From contig JAJYEK010000079.1 of NCBI GenBank assembly GCA_021785795.1, positions 1 to 15,603 of the forward strand: a stretch of DNA of 15,603 bases, in the 5' to 3' direction. The DNA comes from Pseudomonadota bacterium (GTDB lineage Bacteria > Pseudomonadota > Gammaproteobacteria > Acidiferrobacterales > UBA6901). The position numbers and the translations under genes are program-made. The stretch's first letter is position 1; each line of letters starts with the position of its first letter. Shown in pieces: positions 1 to 8,650 of the stretch. Under the pieces are notes generated by a model. That model was not told the origin of the DNA and ran no database searches. It saw only the letters and a program-made list of their open reading frames with translations.

Positions 1-1304
1 TTCGATATTGCAACACCGATGTCGGCCGCTGCAGTGCGCGTGGGCTCGATCATGAAACTATCGCCCACGGCGATGTTTCCCGCCGTGAGGCTCAAAGTGA
101 CACCATCGACCGTCTGGGGTGCGCCCGGAAAGGTCGTGAGATTCGTGACGCTGTTGTCAGACAGCCTTGTGAGCGTGTAGCCCGTGGCGGTACGGTCCAG
201 GCGATAGTCGCTGGACGTAAGCGCAGAGACGTTTGTGACTGTGGCGCTGATTGTCGCCGGCGGCGATCCGGTATTGGTGCTGCTTGCAAGCACCTTCGGA
301 CTCGAGGCGTCGATGGTATTGAAGAAATTCTGGTTGATGTTTCCGTTGAGATCCATCCCCAGACGGTTCTGGGCATTGAAACTGGACGCCAGACCGATCG
401 CGACCTGCCCCAGGGCATTTTCAGAGGGATTAAGGACCTGATCGCGAAACGCCAGCGCACCGCCGAGCGTCCCGCCAGTGATTTGATTCGAAATAACAGT
501 GGTCGTGCTTCCGACGGTATAACCGACCTCGGAGCGTGTCGCATCGTAGGGATTGGCGACCGCGCTGAGGGCGCTTGTGGTCGTGCCGACGACGAGCATC
601 TGGCCGGTTCCGATAAACACGCTGACGGAGCCGTCGCTTTGCGGCAACGTTGAGACCGAGACTTGTTGCGAGAGCTGGTTGATAAGCTCGTCGCGCTGAT
701 CGAGCAGGGTGTTTGGCGACTGGCCTCCCGCTGCGCCCTGAAGTTGCTCAATCTGGCCATTCAGCTTGGCGATGGAACTGGCAAGACTGTTGATCTGATT
801 GACGCTAGTGCTGATCTGGGTGTTGACACCACTGTCAAGGCTGGAGAGCTGGCTGTCCAGATAGTGAAAGTTGCTTACGAGCGACTGGCCCTGGCTGAGC
901 ATGACCTGGCGCGCGGACGTGGATGAAGGGTCGTTGGCCACTCCCTGCACGGCGTTGAAAAAGCTTTGCAGGTTGGGAGAGAGCCCCGCCTGCGGGTCAG
1001 CAAGCAGATTGCCGACCTGGGTGGCAAGCTGATAATAATTCTGCAATTGGCTGTTGGCCGAGGTGGCACTGTTCAGCTGGCCGGTGAGATACTGGTCGTA
1101 GACCCGCTGGATGGTCGACACCTGCACGCCGGTACCGATGTAGCCGGCACCGGTGAATTGCGGAGCGCTGGGTGTGAGTTGCACACGCTCGCGGCTGTAG
1201 CCGGGCGTATTGACGTTGGCGATATTGTTGCTGACGGTCGCCATCTCCGTCTGGAACGCAAGCAGCCCCGATACCGCAGCACTGAGCATGTCTCCGCCAG
1301 CCAT
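1..1304 (-). CDS. flgK: Flagellar hook-associated protein FlgK (HAP1), 3' part cut by window edge
   Basis: FlgK is the first hook-filament junction protein; it is exported through the flagellar channel and sits between hook and filament. I translated the minus strand from an ATG at 1304 and the frame stays open to base 1, giving about 434 residues of a protein that is about 550 long in enterics, so the C-terminus lies outside the window. The N-terminal rod/hook/HAP signature is clear: NNIANVNTPGYSR at residues 26-38, followed by GYIGTGVQVSTIQRVYDQYL, which closely resembles known FlgK proteins. The start is supported by an AGGAGT ribosome binding site (1312-1317) seven bases upstream; a second ATG five codons in is less well placed. 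It follows flgJ with a 77-base gap that holds a strong hairpin, and a sigma-28 promoter lies in the end of flgJ. The family is certain. Confidence 0.96.
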   Translation of the reverse strand, partial: MAGGDMLSAAVSGLLAFQTEMATVSNNIANVNTPGYSRERVQLTPSAPQFTGAGYIGTGVQVSTIQRVYDQYLTGQLNSATSANSQLQNYYQLATQVGNLLADPQAGLSPNLQSFFNAVQGVANDPSSTSARQVMLSQGQSLVSNFHYLDSQLSSLDSGVNTQISTSVNQINSLASSIAKLNGQIEQLQGAAGGQSPNTLLDQRDELINQLSQQVSVSTLPQSDGSVSVFIGTGQMLVVGTTTSALSAVANPYDATRSEVGYTVGSTTTVISNQITGGTLGGALAFRDQVLNPSENALGQVAIGLASSFNAQNRLGMDLNGNINQNFFNTIDASSPKVLASSTNTGSPPATISATVTNVSALTSSDYRLDRTATGYTLTRLSDNSVTNLTTFPGAPQTVDGVTLSLTAGNIAVGDSFMIEPTRTAAADIGVAIS

Positions 1305-1320
1305 AGATCATACTCCTGTG

Positions 1321-1343
1321 GCAGCAACGTCAGACGCTGCTGC
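1321..1343 (-). promoter_or_regulatory. Hairpin in the flgK leader
   Basis: This is a 23-base inverted repeat with 11-base arms around a single central base and one arm mismatch in DNA. Read as the minus-strand RNA, the mismatch becomes a G-U wobble, allowing a 9-bp stem (GCAGCAGCG paired with CGUUGCUGC) closed by the loop UCUGA. The stem ends three bases before the flgK ribosome binding site. No U-run follows, so it is not an intrinsic terminator. A role in translation control, mRNA stability or protein binding is inference. Confidence 0.55.
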
Positions 1344-1381
1344 GTGGGTCGGTTTGCGGAAGCAGTACATTTCTGGGTTCC

Positions 1382-2254
1382 TCATCCTTTTATCGGCATT
1401 TTCCCGGTCGACTTTAGGCTGGCAATCGCGTTGCGCAGCGTCCCTCCGGACAGTACCGCCTGAATTTCGCGGGCATAGCCTGGATCCGTGGCGTAGCCGG
1501 CCTTTTGCAGCGCGTCGACGAAGGCGGCCGGATCATTGGCACTCTTCAGCGCCTGCGTATAGCGCGGATTGGTCTTCAAAAACTGCACATAGTCACTGAA
1601 ACTCTGCGCGTAGGAACCGTACACGCGGAACGCGGCCGCGCCCCGCTTTGCCACACCGTCCACATACTCGAGCGTCGGTACAGTGGCGCTAGGTCCGCTC
1701 CAGCTTGCATCGGCCTTGATGCCGAAGAGATTGTAGCTGGAGGTACCATCTGGCATCTGCGCAATCGATTGCCCCCAGCCGGTTTCGTGCGCTGCCTGTG
1801 CAAGCAGCACGGCCGCAGACACGCCGACCGCGCGCGCGGCATGTACGGCCTCGGGCCACAGTGTGCGCACGAATTTCCGGGGGTCCGCCGCCGAAAACGA
1901 GGCCGCATTCGTTTTTGTTGGTGCCTCTGGCTTGCCCGAGCTCTGCGCCGCACCGCCGAGCTGCTTGACCAGCATGTCTGCCAGACCCAGACCGCGTCCT
2001 TGAGAAAGAAGAAGCGCAAGCTGATTGTCATAAAGGTCCTGGTAGAAACTGACCTGCTTTCCGCCGAACAGTGGATCGCCGAAATTCGCCTTGCGCATGC
2101 TCTTGAGCATCATCTGCGTAAACAGGGCCTCGAACTGGCTAGCCACCTCGCGCAGATTCTGCTTGGTGTCGCCATCCCGCCTGACGGCCGCACTCAACTG
2201 ATCCAGGCCCTGCAGGTTGGTGTAGACGCTTGCGTCGGGTATCGAATCAACCAT
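1382..2254 (-). CDS. flgJ: Flagellar rod-capping protein and peptidoglycan hydrolase FlgJ
   Basis: FlgJ caps the growing rod in the periplasm and cuts peptidoglycan so that the rod can pass. The 290-residue product has both expected parts: an N-terminal rod-binding domain (about residues 35-95, with SQFEALFTQMMLKSMRKA) and a C-terminal glucosaminidase-type domain (about 125-285). The hydrolase motif HETGWGQS places the catalytic glutamate at E157, and NLFGIK at 175-180 is the usual downstream motif. Length is close to the 313 residues of enteric FlgJ. The ATG at 2254 has AAGGA about 13 bases upstream, a long spacing, but I see no better in-frame start. It follows flgI after 74 bases. Its last codons contain the flgK sigma-28 promoter. 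The dual-domain form fits beta- and gammaproteobacteria; alphaproteobacterial FlgJ usually lacks the enzyme domain. Confidence 0.96.
   Translation of the reverse strand: MVDSIPDASVYTNLQGLDQLSAAVRRDGDTKQNLREVASQFEALFTQMMLKSMRKANFGDPLFGGKQVSFYQDLYDNQLALLLSQGRGLGLADMLVKQLGGAAQSSGKPEAPTKTNAASFSAADPRKFVRTLWPEAVHAARAVGVSAAVLLAQAAHETGWGQSIAQMPDGTSSYNLFGIKADASWSGPSATVPTLEYVDGVAKRGAAAFRVYGSYAQSFSDYVQFLKTNPRYTQALKSANDPAAFVDALQKAGYATDPGYAREIQAVLSGGTLRNAIASLKSTGKMPIKG
1390..1416 (-). promoter_or_regulatory. Sigma-28 (FliA) promoter for flgK, inside the 3' end of flgJ
   Basis: On the minus strand the sequence reads TAAAGTCG, 11 bases, GCCGATAA. The enteric FliA consensus is TAAAGTTT-N11-GCCGATAA, so the -10 element is perfect, the first five bases of the -35 element are perfect, and the spacing is exact. 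Transcription would start near 1383, giving a leader of about 80 bases before flgK. The element overlaps the last codons of flgJ. FliA control of flgK (and flgL) as late genes is known in enterics. Confidence 0.8.
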
Positions 2255-2328
2255 GGTCTTGGCGATGTCCTTTCTGGTCTGTTTCAGCGCATTCGCAGCG
2301 GGTGATCATCCGTAAGCAGCCGCTGGTG

Positions 2329-3438
2329 CTAGATGACAATCAGCTGGGCACGCAAAGCGCCGGAAGCGTGCAAAGCCTCCAGGATCGCCACAAGGTCGCC
2401 AGGCGCCGCACCAACCTGGTTCACGGCGCGAACAATCGAGGCCAGTGACACTCCGGGCTTGAACAGAAACATACGCTTGCCTTGCTGCGTCGCCTTCACT
2501 TCGGATCTAGGCACCACCGTGGTAGTACCGCCGGACAGAGGCGCCGGCTGGCTTACCAGCGGGCGTTCGGTGATGGTGACAGTCAGATCTCCATGCGCAA
2601 CCGCGGCTGCGGTGACGCGCACATGCTGACCGATGACAATAGTACCGGTTCGGGCATTGATGATGACGCGCGCCGGTGGAGACGCCGGGCGGAGCTTCAG
2701 GTTCTCTATAACGGAAACGAACGCGACCCGCTGTGCCACGTTCACCGGTGCCTGAACCCGCACTGAGTCGCCATCCAGCGGGATCGCCGTTCCGGGACCG
2801 ATCGCAGTGTTGATCGCCTGGGACATGCGTTCCGCAGTGGTGAAATCGGCGGTATTGAGGTCTAGCGTAAGGCTGTCGCCCAGCGCGAAGCCGTTCGGAA
2901 CGGCACGCTCAACCGTCGCCCCACCGGGTATGGTGCCGGCACTCGGGATATTGACCACGATTTTCGATCCGTCCTTGCCCGACGCGCTGAACCCCCCTAC
3001 CACCAGGTTGCCCTGCGCGATGGCGTAGACCCTGCCGTCGGCGCCCTTCAGCGGGGTCATCAGGAGACTGCCCCCACGCAGGCTGGTGGCATTGCCGATC
3101 GACGACACGGTGACATCGATGAACTGGCCCGGCTTTGCGAAGGGCGGCAGCTCCGCGTCCACCACCACCGCGGCGACATTCTTGAGCTGTGGATTGACGT
3201 TGGCTGGAACGTTCACGCCGAATCGCGCGAGCATGCTTTCCAGACTCTGGGTCGTAAACGGTGTCTGTGTGGTCTGGTCACCAGTCCCGTCCAGGCCCAC
3301 CACCAGCCCGTAACCAATCAGATGATTGCTTCGGACCCCTGCGAGCGTCGTCAGGTCCTTTATGCGATCGGCATACGCGCTGCCGGCCACCGTGAACAGC
3401 AGCGCAGCGATCAGTGCCCTTACGATACCTTTATGCAT
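2329..3438 (-). CDS. flgI: Flagellar P-ring protein FlgI
   Basis: FlgI forms the P ring, the bushing around the rod in the peptidoglycan layer. The 369-residue product begins with a Sec signal peptide (hydrophobic core [12 protein letters not shown], cleavage expected after AYA at residue 23), as required for a periplasmic protein. The mature start [31 protein letters not shown] is a hallmark of FlgI, as are the [14 protein letters not shown] stretch and the C-terminal [23 protein letters not shown]. Length is that of the family. It lies 41 bases after flgH. FlgI needs the chaperone FlgA, which is encoded at 12400-13116. Confidence 0.98.
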   Translation of the reverse strand: MHKGIVRALIAALLFTVAGSAYADRIKDLTTLAGVRSNHLIGYGLVVGLDGTGDQTTQTPFTTQSLESMLARFGVNVPANVNPQLKNVAAVVVDAELPPFAKPGQFIDVTVSSIGNATSLRGGSLLMTPLKGADGRVYAIAQGNLVVGGFSASGKDGSKIVVNIPSAGTIPGGATVERAVPNGFALGDSLTLDLNTADFTTAERMSQAINTAIGPGTAIPLDGDSVRVQAPVNVAQRVAFVSVIENLKLRPASPPARVIINARTGTIVIGQHVRVTAAAVAHGDLTVTITERPLVSQPAPLSGGTTTVVPRSEVKATQQGKRMFLFKPGVSLASIVRAVNQVGAAPGDLVAILEALHASGALRAQLIVI

Positions 3439-3479
3439 TGCCGTATCCCTGTCTGTCCGCAGTCACTCGCCACTGATTC

Positions 3480-4151
3480 CTAGAACGGCCACCAACTGCT
3501 GTTGAAAAAGCGCGCTAGCCAGCCCATGGAGTTGGAATCCGCCAATGCGCCGGTTCCGGTATACACGATCCGCGCGTCTGCCACCTTGGTCGACACCACC
3601 GAGTCGTCATACTGGATATCCTGAGGCCGCACGATTCCGGTAATACGGATTTTTTCCGTGCCCTGATTGAGCGTGAGCAACTTCTCGCCGCTGATCACGA
3701 GGTTTCCGTTCGGCAAAACCTGGGCCACGGTAACCGAGATGTTTCCGGTCAGCGTGTTGTCTTGGCTGCTATTGCCCTGACCACTGAATTTCTGGCTGTC
3801 ATTGATGCCCGTGTTGAATATGTCCTGCCCATTGTGCGTGACTGCACCTCCCAATATCGTCGGGGTCGGCAGGTCGACGGTGGTGTCCTTCTTGGTGTCG
3901 GTGGTCGCATTCTTGCTTGCACTGGTACTTTCGAGGAGCACTACTGTGAGCACATCGCCGACACGATGCGCCCGGGTATCGGCGAACAGATCCATGCCCT
4001 GTCCCGGCTGGTAGATCGCACCAGGATCGCGGTTCGCCGCGGATTGGGTTGGCACCGTTGCCGCATAGTCCGGCTGCCTGCCCGGCGCCGTGGCACAACC
4101 GGCAAGCGTCGCCAGTCCCAGAAATACCGCAATCAGTCCGCGTCTCGTCAT
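3480..4151 (-). CDS. flgH: Flagellar L-ring lipoprotein FlgH
   Basis: FlgH is the outer-membrane lipoprotein that forms the L ring. From the ATG at 4151 the product has a short lipoprotein signal, MTRRGLIAVFLGLATLAGC, with lipobox LAGC and the lipidated Cys at residue 19. The body carries family motifs such as YQPGQGMDLFADTRAHRVGD, LTVVLLEST and VSGEKLLTLNQGTEKIRITGIVRPQDI in shortened or exact form, and it ends in SSWWPF. An in-frame ATG at 4178 would add nine residues, but it has no ribosome binding site, while the 4151 ATG has GGTGG five bases upstream and gives a normal signal peptide; I therefore prefer 4151. It follows flgG (stop at 4186) and precedes flgI. Confidence 0.95.
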   Translation of the reverse strand: MTRRGLIAVFLGLATLAGCATAPGRQPDYAATVPTQSAANRDPGAIYQPGQGMDLFADTRAHRVGDVLTVVLLESTSASKNATTDTKKDTTVDLPTPTILGGAVTHNGQDIFNTGINDSQKFSGQGNSSQDNTLTGNISVTVAQVLPNGNLVISGEKLLTLNQGTEKIRITGIVRPQDIQYDDSVVSTKVADARIVYTGTGALADSNSMGWLARFFNSSWWPF

Positions 4152-4185
4152 GACTGCCACCGGCTCATTTTTTCGCATCGCCGCA

Positions 4186-4971
4186 TCAGAGGTTGCTGGT
4201 CAGGAACTGAAGCATCTGCGAACTGGTGGAGATCGCCTTGGAATTCATTTCGTATGCGCGCTGGGTCTCGATCATGTCGACCATCTCCTGAACCACATTG
4301 ACGTTCGAGCTCTCTACCGAACCTTGCACCAGCGTGCCAAGACCATTGAGTCCGGGCGTACCAGTCTGGGGTGTGCCGCTCGCAGCGGTCTGCTGGTAGA
4401 GGTTGCTGCCCATAGGCTCGAGCCCCGGAGGGTTGATGAAGTTTGCCAACTGCAGGCTGCCGAGCTGATTGGGCGTGGCGCTGCCCGCGATCTGGGCCGA
4501 CACCGTACCGTCGGAGCCGATAGTGATACTCTGGGTATTGGGCGGTATGGTAATGGCGGGTTGCACCACGTAGCCGCTGGAGGTAACCAGCTGCCCCTGG
4601 GAATTGACCTGCAGCGTGCCGTCCCGAGTGTAGGCCAGGGTCCCATCCGGCTGCAGAACCTGCAGGAAACCGCTGCCACTTATCGCGACATCGAGCGGAT
4701 TGCCCGTCTGGACCAGGTTGCCCTGGGTAAACAGCTTTTCCGTGGCAACTGGCCGCACGCCGGTGCCGAGCATAAGACCCGAGGGAAGCTGGGTGTTCTG
4801 CGTCGACTGCGCGCCGGGCTGGCGTACAGTCTGGTAAAGCAGATCCTCGAAAACTGCACGGTCACGTTTGAAACCGGTGGTATTGACGTTGGCCAGATTG
4901 TTGGCAATTACTGCCATGCGCATCTGCTGCGCATCCAGACCAGTTTTCGCTATCCAGAGTGCCGGATCCAT
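4186..4971 (-). CDS. flgG: Flagellar distal rod protein FlgG
   Basis: FlgG builds the distal rod that crosses the periplasm inside the P and L rings. The 261-residue product matches the family length (260 in enterics). The N-terminal rod signature [12 protein letters not shown] is at residues 24-35, the central [16 protein letters not shown] motif is at about 91-106, and the C-terminal block has [27 protein letters not shown] split over about 219-246, all typical of FlgG. The ATG has GAGGAA upstream. A 123-base gap separates it from flgF; I found no convincing sigma-28 or sigma-54 promoter there, only short inverted repeats of five-base arms near 4998-5017. Confidence 0.98.
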   Translation of the reverse strand: MDPALWIAKTGLDAQQMRMAVIANNLANVNTTGFKRDRAVFEDLLYQTVRQPGAQSTQNTQLPSGLMLGTGVRPVATEKLFTQGNLVQTGNPLDVAISGSGFLQVLQPDGTLAYTRDGTLQVNSQGQLVTSSGYVVQPAITIPPNTQSITIGSDGTVSAQIAGSATPNQLGSLQLANFINPPGLEPMGSNLYQQTAASGTPQTGTPGLNGLGTLVQGSVESSNVNVVQEMVDMIETQRAYEMNSKAISTSSQMLQFLTSNL

Positions 4972-5094
4972 TTTGGTTCCTCGCTTTGATTCAGTGACAG
5001 TTTACGAACTGCGTTCGGCACAGTCCCGGGACAACGACATCGGCCGTTTTGCTCCGAATCCTGTGCAGTTTTCGACTTTATTCACGATCGGTTC

Positions 5095-5832
5095 TCACAG
5101 AGTCATGAGCTGCGCAGCGCTCGAGTCATTTTGCTTGGTCGCATGCATCATCTTGACCTGCATCTCAAACTGGCGCGCCAGTGCAATCATATTGACCATC
5201 GCATCCACGACGTTTACGTTACTGGACTCGATACTGCCAGTGACCAGATGCACGCTGGCGTCGGCTGGTGCACTGCCCCCGTTTTGCAGACGGATCAGGC
5301 CGTCACTGCCCTTCACGAGGCTGCCAACGGGCGGATCAACCAGCTTGATGCGATCGATGACAGCAATGGCGTCGGGCGTCTCCCCCGTAGGCAGCACCGA
5401 GATCGTGCCGTCCGAGCCGATCGTGATCTTTTGCGACGGCGGGATTGCAATCGGGCCACTGTTGCCGATCACCGGGTAGCCTGCGCCGGTCGTAAGCATT
5501 CCGTTCGCAGAGATCTGCAGATTTCCGGCACGGGTATAGGCCTCGCTTCCGTCCGGTGCCTGCACGGCGATAAAACCGTTTCCATTGATGGCAACATCCA
5601 GGGGACGGCCCGTGGACCTGATGATGCCGGGCTTGAAGTCCACCCCGGCGCGCTCCTGCATCGCATAGACCCGGGTCGGATATCCCGGGCCGTAAACCGG
5701 CATCGAGCGAAACGCCTCGAGGTCGCCAAGAAATCCGACTGTGTCCGCGTTCGCCAGGTTGTTGTCGTTCGCCGACTCCGCCAGCATGGTCTGGCTGGCG
5801 CCATTCATCGCGACATAGAGCATATGGTCCAT
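5095..5832 (-). CDS. flgF: Flagellar proximal rod protein FlgF
   Basis: FlgF is a proximal rod subunit, a paralogue of FlgG. The 245-residue product starts MDHMLYVAMNGASQTM, typical of FlgF, with the rod signature NNLANADTVGF at residues 24-34, then GRPLDVAINGNGFIAV, and a C-terminal SSNVNVVDAMVNMIALARQFE block. The ATG at 5832 has AAGGA eight bases upstream. It sits 25 bases after flgE, consistent with co-transcription. The shorter length than FlgG and the ARQFEMQVK ending separate it from its paralogue. Confidence 0.97.
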   Translation of the reverse strand: MDHMLYVAMNGASQTMLAESANDNNLANADTVGFLGDLEAFRSMPVYGPGYPTRVYAMQERAGVDFKPGIIRSTGRPLDVAINGNGFIAVQAPDGSEAYTRAGNLQISANGMLTTGAGYPVIGNSGPIAIPPSQKITIGSDGTISVLPTGETPDAIAVIDRIKLVDPPVGSLVKGSDGLIRLQNGGSAPADASVHLVTGSIESSNVNVVDAMVNMIALARQFEMQVKMMHATKQNDSSAAQLMTL

Positions 5833-5857
5833 AGTCTGATTCCTTCAAGCCGCCGCA

Positions 5858-7081
5858 TTAGCGCATGTTTATGATGGTCTGGTCTATGGTGCTCTGAGTG
5901 GTGATAGTCTTTGCGTTCGCTTCGAAATTGCGCTGCGCCGTGATCATGTCCACCAGTTGCTGGGTCAGGTTTACGTTTGACTGCTCCAGCGCTCCGGACT
6001 GAATGGCGCCGAGGCTTGCGGTTCCTGGTGCGCCAGTCAATGCGACACCGGAACTGGCGGTCTCCGCCCAGGTGGTGTTACCGAGCGGATTCAGTCCCTG
6101 TGGGTTGGCGAAGTTGGTGAGCACCACCTGTCCCTGAGCACGGGACTGGCTGTTGCTGTACTTCGCATATACCACCCCCGTACTGTCGATACTCACTCCG
6201 GTCAGCTGTCCGGTCGTGTAGCCATCCTGGGTCAGAGAATTGACACCGAACGAACTGCCGAACTGGGTGGACTGGCCATAATCCAGCGCCAGCGTCATGT
6301 TGGCTGCGCCGCTGCCGGGACTGAATGATGGGTAGTTGATAGCCGATGGCGGCACTGCCACGCCATTTACAGTGGCAAGTGCCCCGCTCGGCGTAAATCC
6401 CAGCGCATCCGGACCGCCACGCTGCACACCATCCACGTATAGATAGGTGTTCCAAGTGTTGGCTGCGGTTTTGACGTAGTACATCGTCGCTAGGTGCGTC
6501 GTACCCAGCGAGTCATATACGGTCGTCGATGTGGCATTGTTGTAGGTCGCCGAGTTGGTCGGGTCGAATGCCAGGGTCGGCGCGGTGTCGGCCGCGTTCA
6601 GGTTGACACCGACCGTCACATTCTGCGTGGCCTGAGGCGCGATATCGGCGGTATTGATCTGCAAATCACCCAGAGCGCCGGTAATATTTCCTGACGTATC
6701 CGCAAGATACCCGGTGAGATGCTGGCCATCGCTGGAAGTTATGTAACCCTGGCTGTTCACGCCGAAGGCGCCAGCTCGCGTATAGTCAATGCTGCCGTTG
6801 TTGCTCAGACGGAAAAAGCCCTGGCCGTTGATCGCAAGATCCAGGTTGTTGTTGGTGGTGCTGATGTTTCCCTGGGTAAACTGCTGGGCAACTGCCGCCA
6901 ATTGCACCCCGCTTCCGATCGTAGTGCCACCGGTACCAAAAGTCGAAGCCGGGTAAACATCTGAAAATTCGGCACGAGACAACTTGAAACCCGTAGTGCT
7001 CGCATTGGCAATGTTGTTGCCGATCGTGTTTAGATCCGAAGTAGCAGCGTTGAGCCCGCTGATTGCTGAACCGAATGCCAT
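5858..7081 (-). CDS. flgE: Flagellar hook protein FlgE
   Basis: FlgE polymerises into the hook, the universal joint outside the cell. The 407-residue product has the N-terminal D0 signature NNIANASTTGFK at residues 22-33, the GVQLAAVAQQFTQGN and LDLAINGQGFFRL segments, a Ser/Thr/Gly/Asn-rich surface region of low conservation, and the C-terminal D0 block with QSNVNLTQQLVDMITAQRNF, ending in TIINMR. Length is very near that of enteric FlgE (402). The ATG has GGAG seven bases upstream. It lies 30 bases after flgD, whose product caps the growing hook. Confidence 0.98.
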   Translation of the reverse strand: MAFGSAISGLNAATSDLNTIGNNIANASTTGFKLSRAEFSDVYPASTFGTGGTTIGSGVQLAAVAQQFTQGNISTTNNNLDLAINGQGFFRLSNNGSIDYTRAGAFGVNSQGYITSSDGQHLTGYLADTSGNITGALGDLQINTADIAPQATQNVTVGVNLNAADTAPTLAFDPTNSATYNNATSTTVYDSLGTTHLATMYYVKTAANTWNTYLYVDGVQRGGPDALGFTPSGALATVNGVAVPPSAINYPSFSPGSGAANMTLALDYGQSTQFGSSFGVNSLTQDGYTTGQLTGVSIDSTGVVYAKYSNSQSRAQGQVVLTNFANPQGLNPLGNTTWAETASSGVALTGAPGTASLGAIQSGALEQSNVNLTQQLVDMITAQRNFEANAKTITTQSTIDQTIINMR

Positions 7082-7111
7082 GGGAGTTCTCCTTGGTGTG
7101 CTGCGTGCCGG

Positions 7112-7816
7112 TTATGAGATCTGGGTAACGGCGCTGAGGGGCACGGACCCCATGCCGGACAGGTTCAGCATGATCCCCTGGCTTCCGCCGAGACTGACGC
7201 TGTCTACATTAGCCGCGATCAGGGTGTTGGCCGCGACGGTTGAGCTGCCGTTTATGACGTTGGCCTTGATCTGATAGGTGCCTGCGGGCATGAGCACACC
7301 ATTGCTATTTTGGCCGTTCCAGGAAAACGGCACCTGGCCAGCCGCCTGCGGCCCGAGGTCCACGCTGTTCACCAGCTGTCCACTGCTGTCATAGACGCCT
7401 ACTACGACGTCGCTTGCGGCGGAGCTGAGGTCGACCGCCCCCGATATGCTGCCGCCGGCGGACAGACTGCCGGCAGACCCCGGCGCGAGCACCGAATGCC
7501 CCACCAGACTCGTCGCCATAAGCGCCTGGTTCGACTGCATCGAGCTGGTGAACTGGCTGAACGACGACTGCAGTCCCTGGATGCCGCTGACTGTGCCGAA
7601 TTGGGCAAGCTGCCCCAGGAAATTCCCGCTTTGTATGGGCTGCGTCGGATCCTGATTCTGTAGCTGGGCAACCATCAGTTGCAGGAACTGCTGTTCTCCG
7701 AGAGCGCCGGAAATGTCAGTCGAGGGCGTGCTGCTGCTGGTGCTGGCGGACTGGGGCTGCGTCAGCCCCAGGTTCGCCAGGATGCTGCTATTCGTATTGA
7801 CGGTGCTCATCGGCAT
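7112..7816 (-). CDS. flgD: Flagellar hook-capping protein FlgD
   Basis: FlgD is the scaffold cap needed for hook assembly; it is exported and then replaced by FlgK. The 234-residue product has a Ser/Thr-rich N-terminus (about 1-35), the conserved capping motif QQFLQLMVAQLQNQDPTQP (about 42-60), LAQFGTVSGIQGL, and a C-terminal FlgD tudor/Ig-like part containing PFSWNGQNSNG and LMPAGTYQIKA. GAGGA lies just upstream. Two ATGs two codons apart (7816 and 7810) could both serve; the first is three bases from GAGGA, the second nine. It follows flgC by 24 bases. Confidence 0.96.
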   Translation of the reverse strand: MPMSTVNTNSSILANLGLTQPQSASTSSSTPSTDISGALGEQQFLQLMVAQLQNQDPTQPIQSGNFLGQLAQFGTVSGIQGLQSSFSQFTSSMQSNQALMATSLVGHSVLAPGSAGSLSAGGSISGAVDLSSAASDVVVGVYDSSGQLVNSVDLGPQAAGQVPFSWNGQNSNGVLMPAGTYQIKANVINGSSTVAANTLIAANVDSVSLGGSQGIMLNLSGMGSVPLSAVTQIS

Positions 7817-7840
7817 TTTTCCTCATTGCTTCGCGGCGGA

Positions 7841-8254
7841 TCATTGACCCAGAGTCAGGGTCTTGAGCAGCAGCGCCTTGCTGGTGTTGATGACGTCGAC
7901 ATTGCTCTGGTAAGACTGGGAGGCAGAAATCATGTCGGCCATCTGCTCGACCACGTTTACGTTCGGAAGATGGATATAGCCGTTCTTGTCGGCCAACGGA
8001 TTATTCGGGGCATACTCAGAGCGCAGCGGCGCCTGACTTTGCACGACCCCGAGCACGCGTACACCTTCGGCGCTAGCCTGCGGCGCGAGCGAATTTGCCA
8101 TGGCCGCGAACACCGGATAACGCGCCCGATAGGTCTGCCCGGTACTGCTGGCGGCGCTGTCAGCATTTGCCAAATTACTCGCCGTAAGATTGAGCCGCAC
8201 CGACTCGGCGCTCATGCCGGACCCGGCGATGTTGAAGACATTGAACATGGACAT
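7841..8254 (-). CDS. flgC: Flagellar proximal rod protein FlgC
   Basis: FlgC is a short proximal rod subunit. The 137-residue product starts MSMFNVFNIAGSGMSAESVRL, has the rod signature SNLANADS at about residues 26-33, and ends with the NVNVVEQMADMISASQSYQSN block. Length matches the family (134 in enterics). It begins three bases after the flgB stop codon, so translational coupling is likely. A GGGAAAC ahead of the ATG, within the end of flgB, is a weak ribosome binding site. Confidence 0.97.
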   Translation of the reverse strand: MSMFNVFNIAGSGMSAESVRLNLTASNLANADSAASSTGQTYRARYPVFAAMANSLAPQASAEGVRVLGVVQSQAPLRSEYAPNNPLADKNGYIHLPNVNVVEQMADMISASQSYQSNVDVINTSKALLLKTLTLGQ

Positions 8255-8257
8255 GGC

Positions 8258-8650
8258 TTAGTTTCCCGTAATTGCGGTCATTAGGGTCTTGATCCGGTCG
8301 GTGAGAAAAGTAAGGCCCGCCTCGTACTGCAAGGCGTTGCGACCGAATTCGGCGTATTGCGCCTGGGTGTCAACCGTGTTGCCGTCGACGGTAGGCTGGA
8401 TGGGAACGCGGTATAGCAACGGAACGTTAGCCTGAGCGGCGGCCGGCTGCATCTGTCCGGAGTCGGCGGTCTCCAGCGCGAGCGTATTGCCCTGGGCACC
8501 GGCAAGCGCCGAACTGAAGTCGATGTCGCGCGCCTTGTATCCGGGTGTATCCGCATTGGCGAGATTCGATGCCAGAATCTGCGCCCTCTGGGAACCCAGA
8601 CTCAGCGCCATGGGCAGTATTCCCAAAGCTTGATTGATGCTTATCGGCAT
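8258..8650 (-). CDS. flgB: Flagellar proximal rod protein FlgB
   Basis: FlgB is the first rod protein on the export gate side. I place the start at the ATG at 8650, giving 130 residues beginning MPISINQALGILPMALSLGS; GGAG lies eight bases upstream. An in-frame start at 8692 would lie upstream of the predicted transcription start and overlap the sigma-54 element, so it is rejected. The signature SNLANADTPGYKARDIDF is at about residues 28-45. It is the first gene of the rod/hook operon. The first codons after the ATG also form a sigma-28 -10 sequence (see 8641-8668). Confidence 0.96.
   Translation of the reverse strand: MPISINQALGILPMALSLGSQRAQILASNLANADTPGYKARDIDFSSALAGAQGNTLALETADSGQMQPAAAQANVPLLYRVPIQPTVDGNTVDTQAQYAEFGRNALQYEAGLTFLTDRIKTLMTAITGN

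Noticed and set aside
92..760. Long minus-strand frame over flgK in another phase, Arg/Ser-rich
   Set aside because: The composition is that of a GC-rich shadow frame, and flgK itself is unmistakable in the correct frame.
2281..2328. Near-palindrome GGGTGATCATCC in the flgI-flgJ gap
   Set aside because: Short, with a mismatch, and no promoter or terminator context; expected by chance at this length.
4972..5094. 123-base gap between flgF and flgG as a possible internal promoter
   Set aside because: TAAAG and GCCGATG both occur on the minus strand but about 30 bases apart, far from FliA spacing; no sigma-54 element. Only trivial five-base inverted repeats remain.
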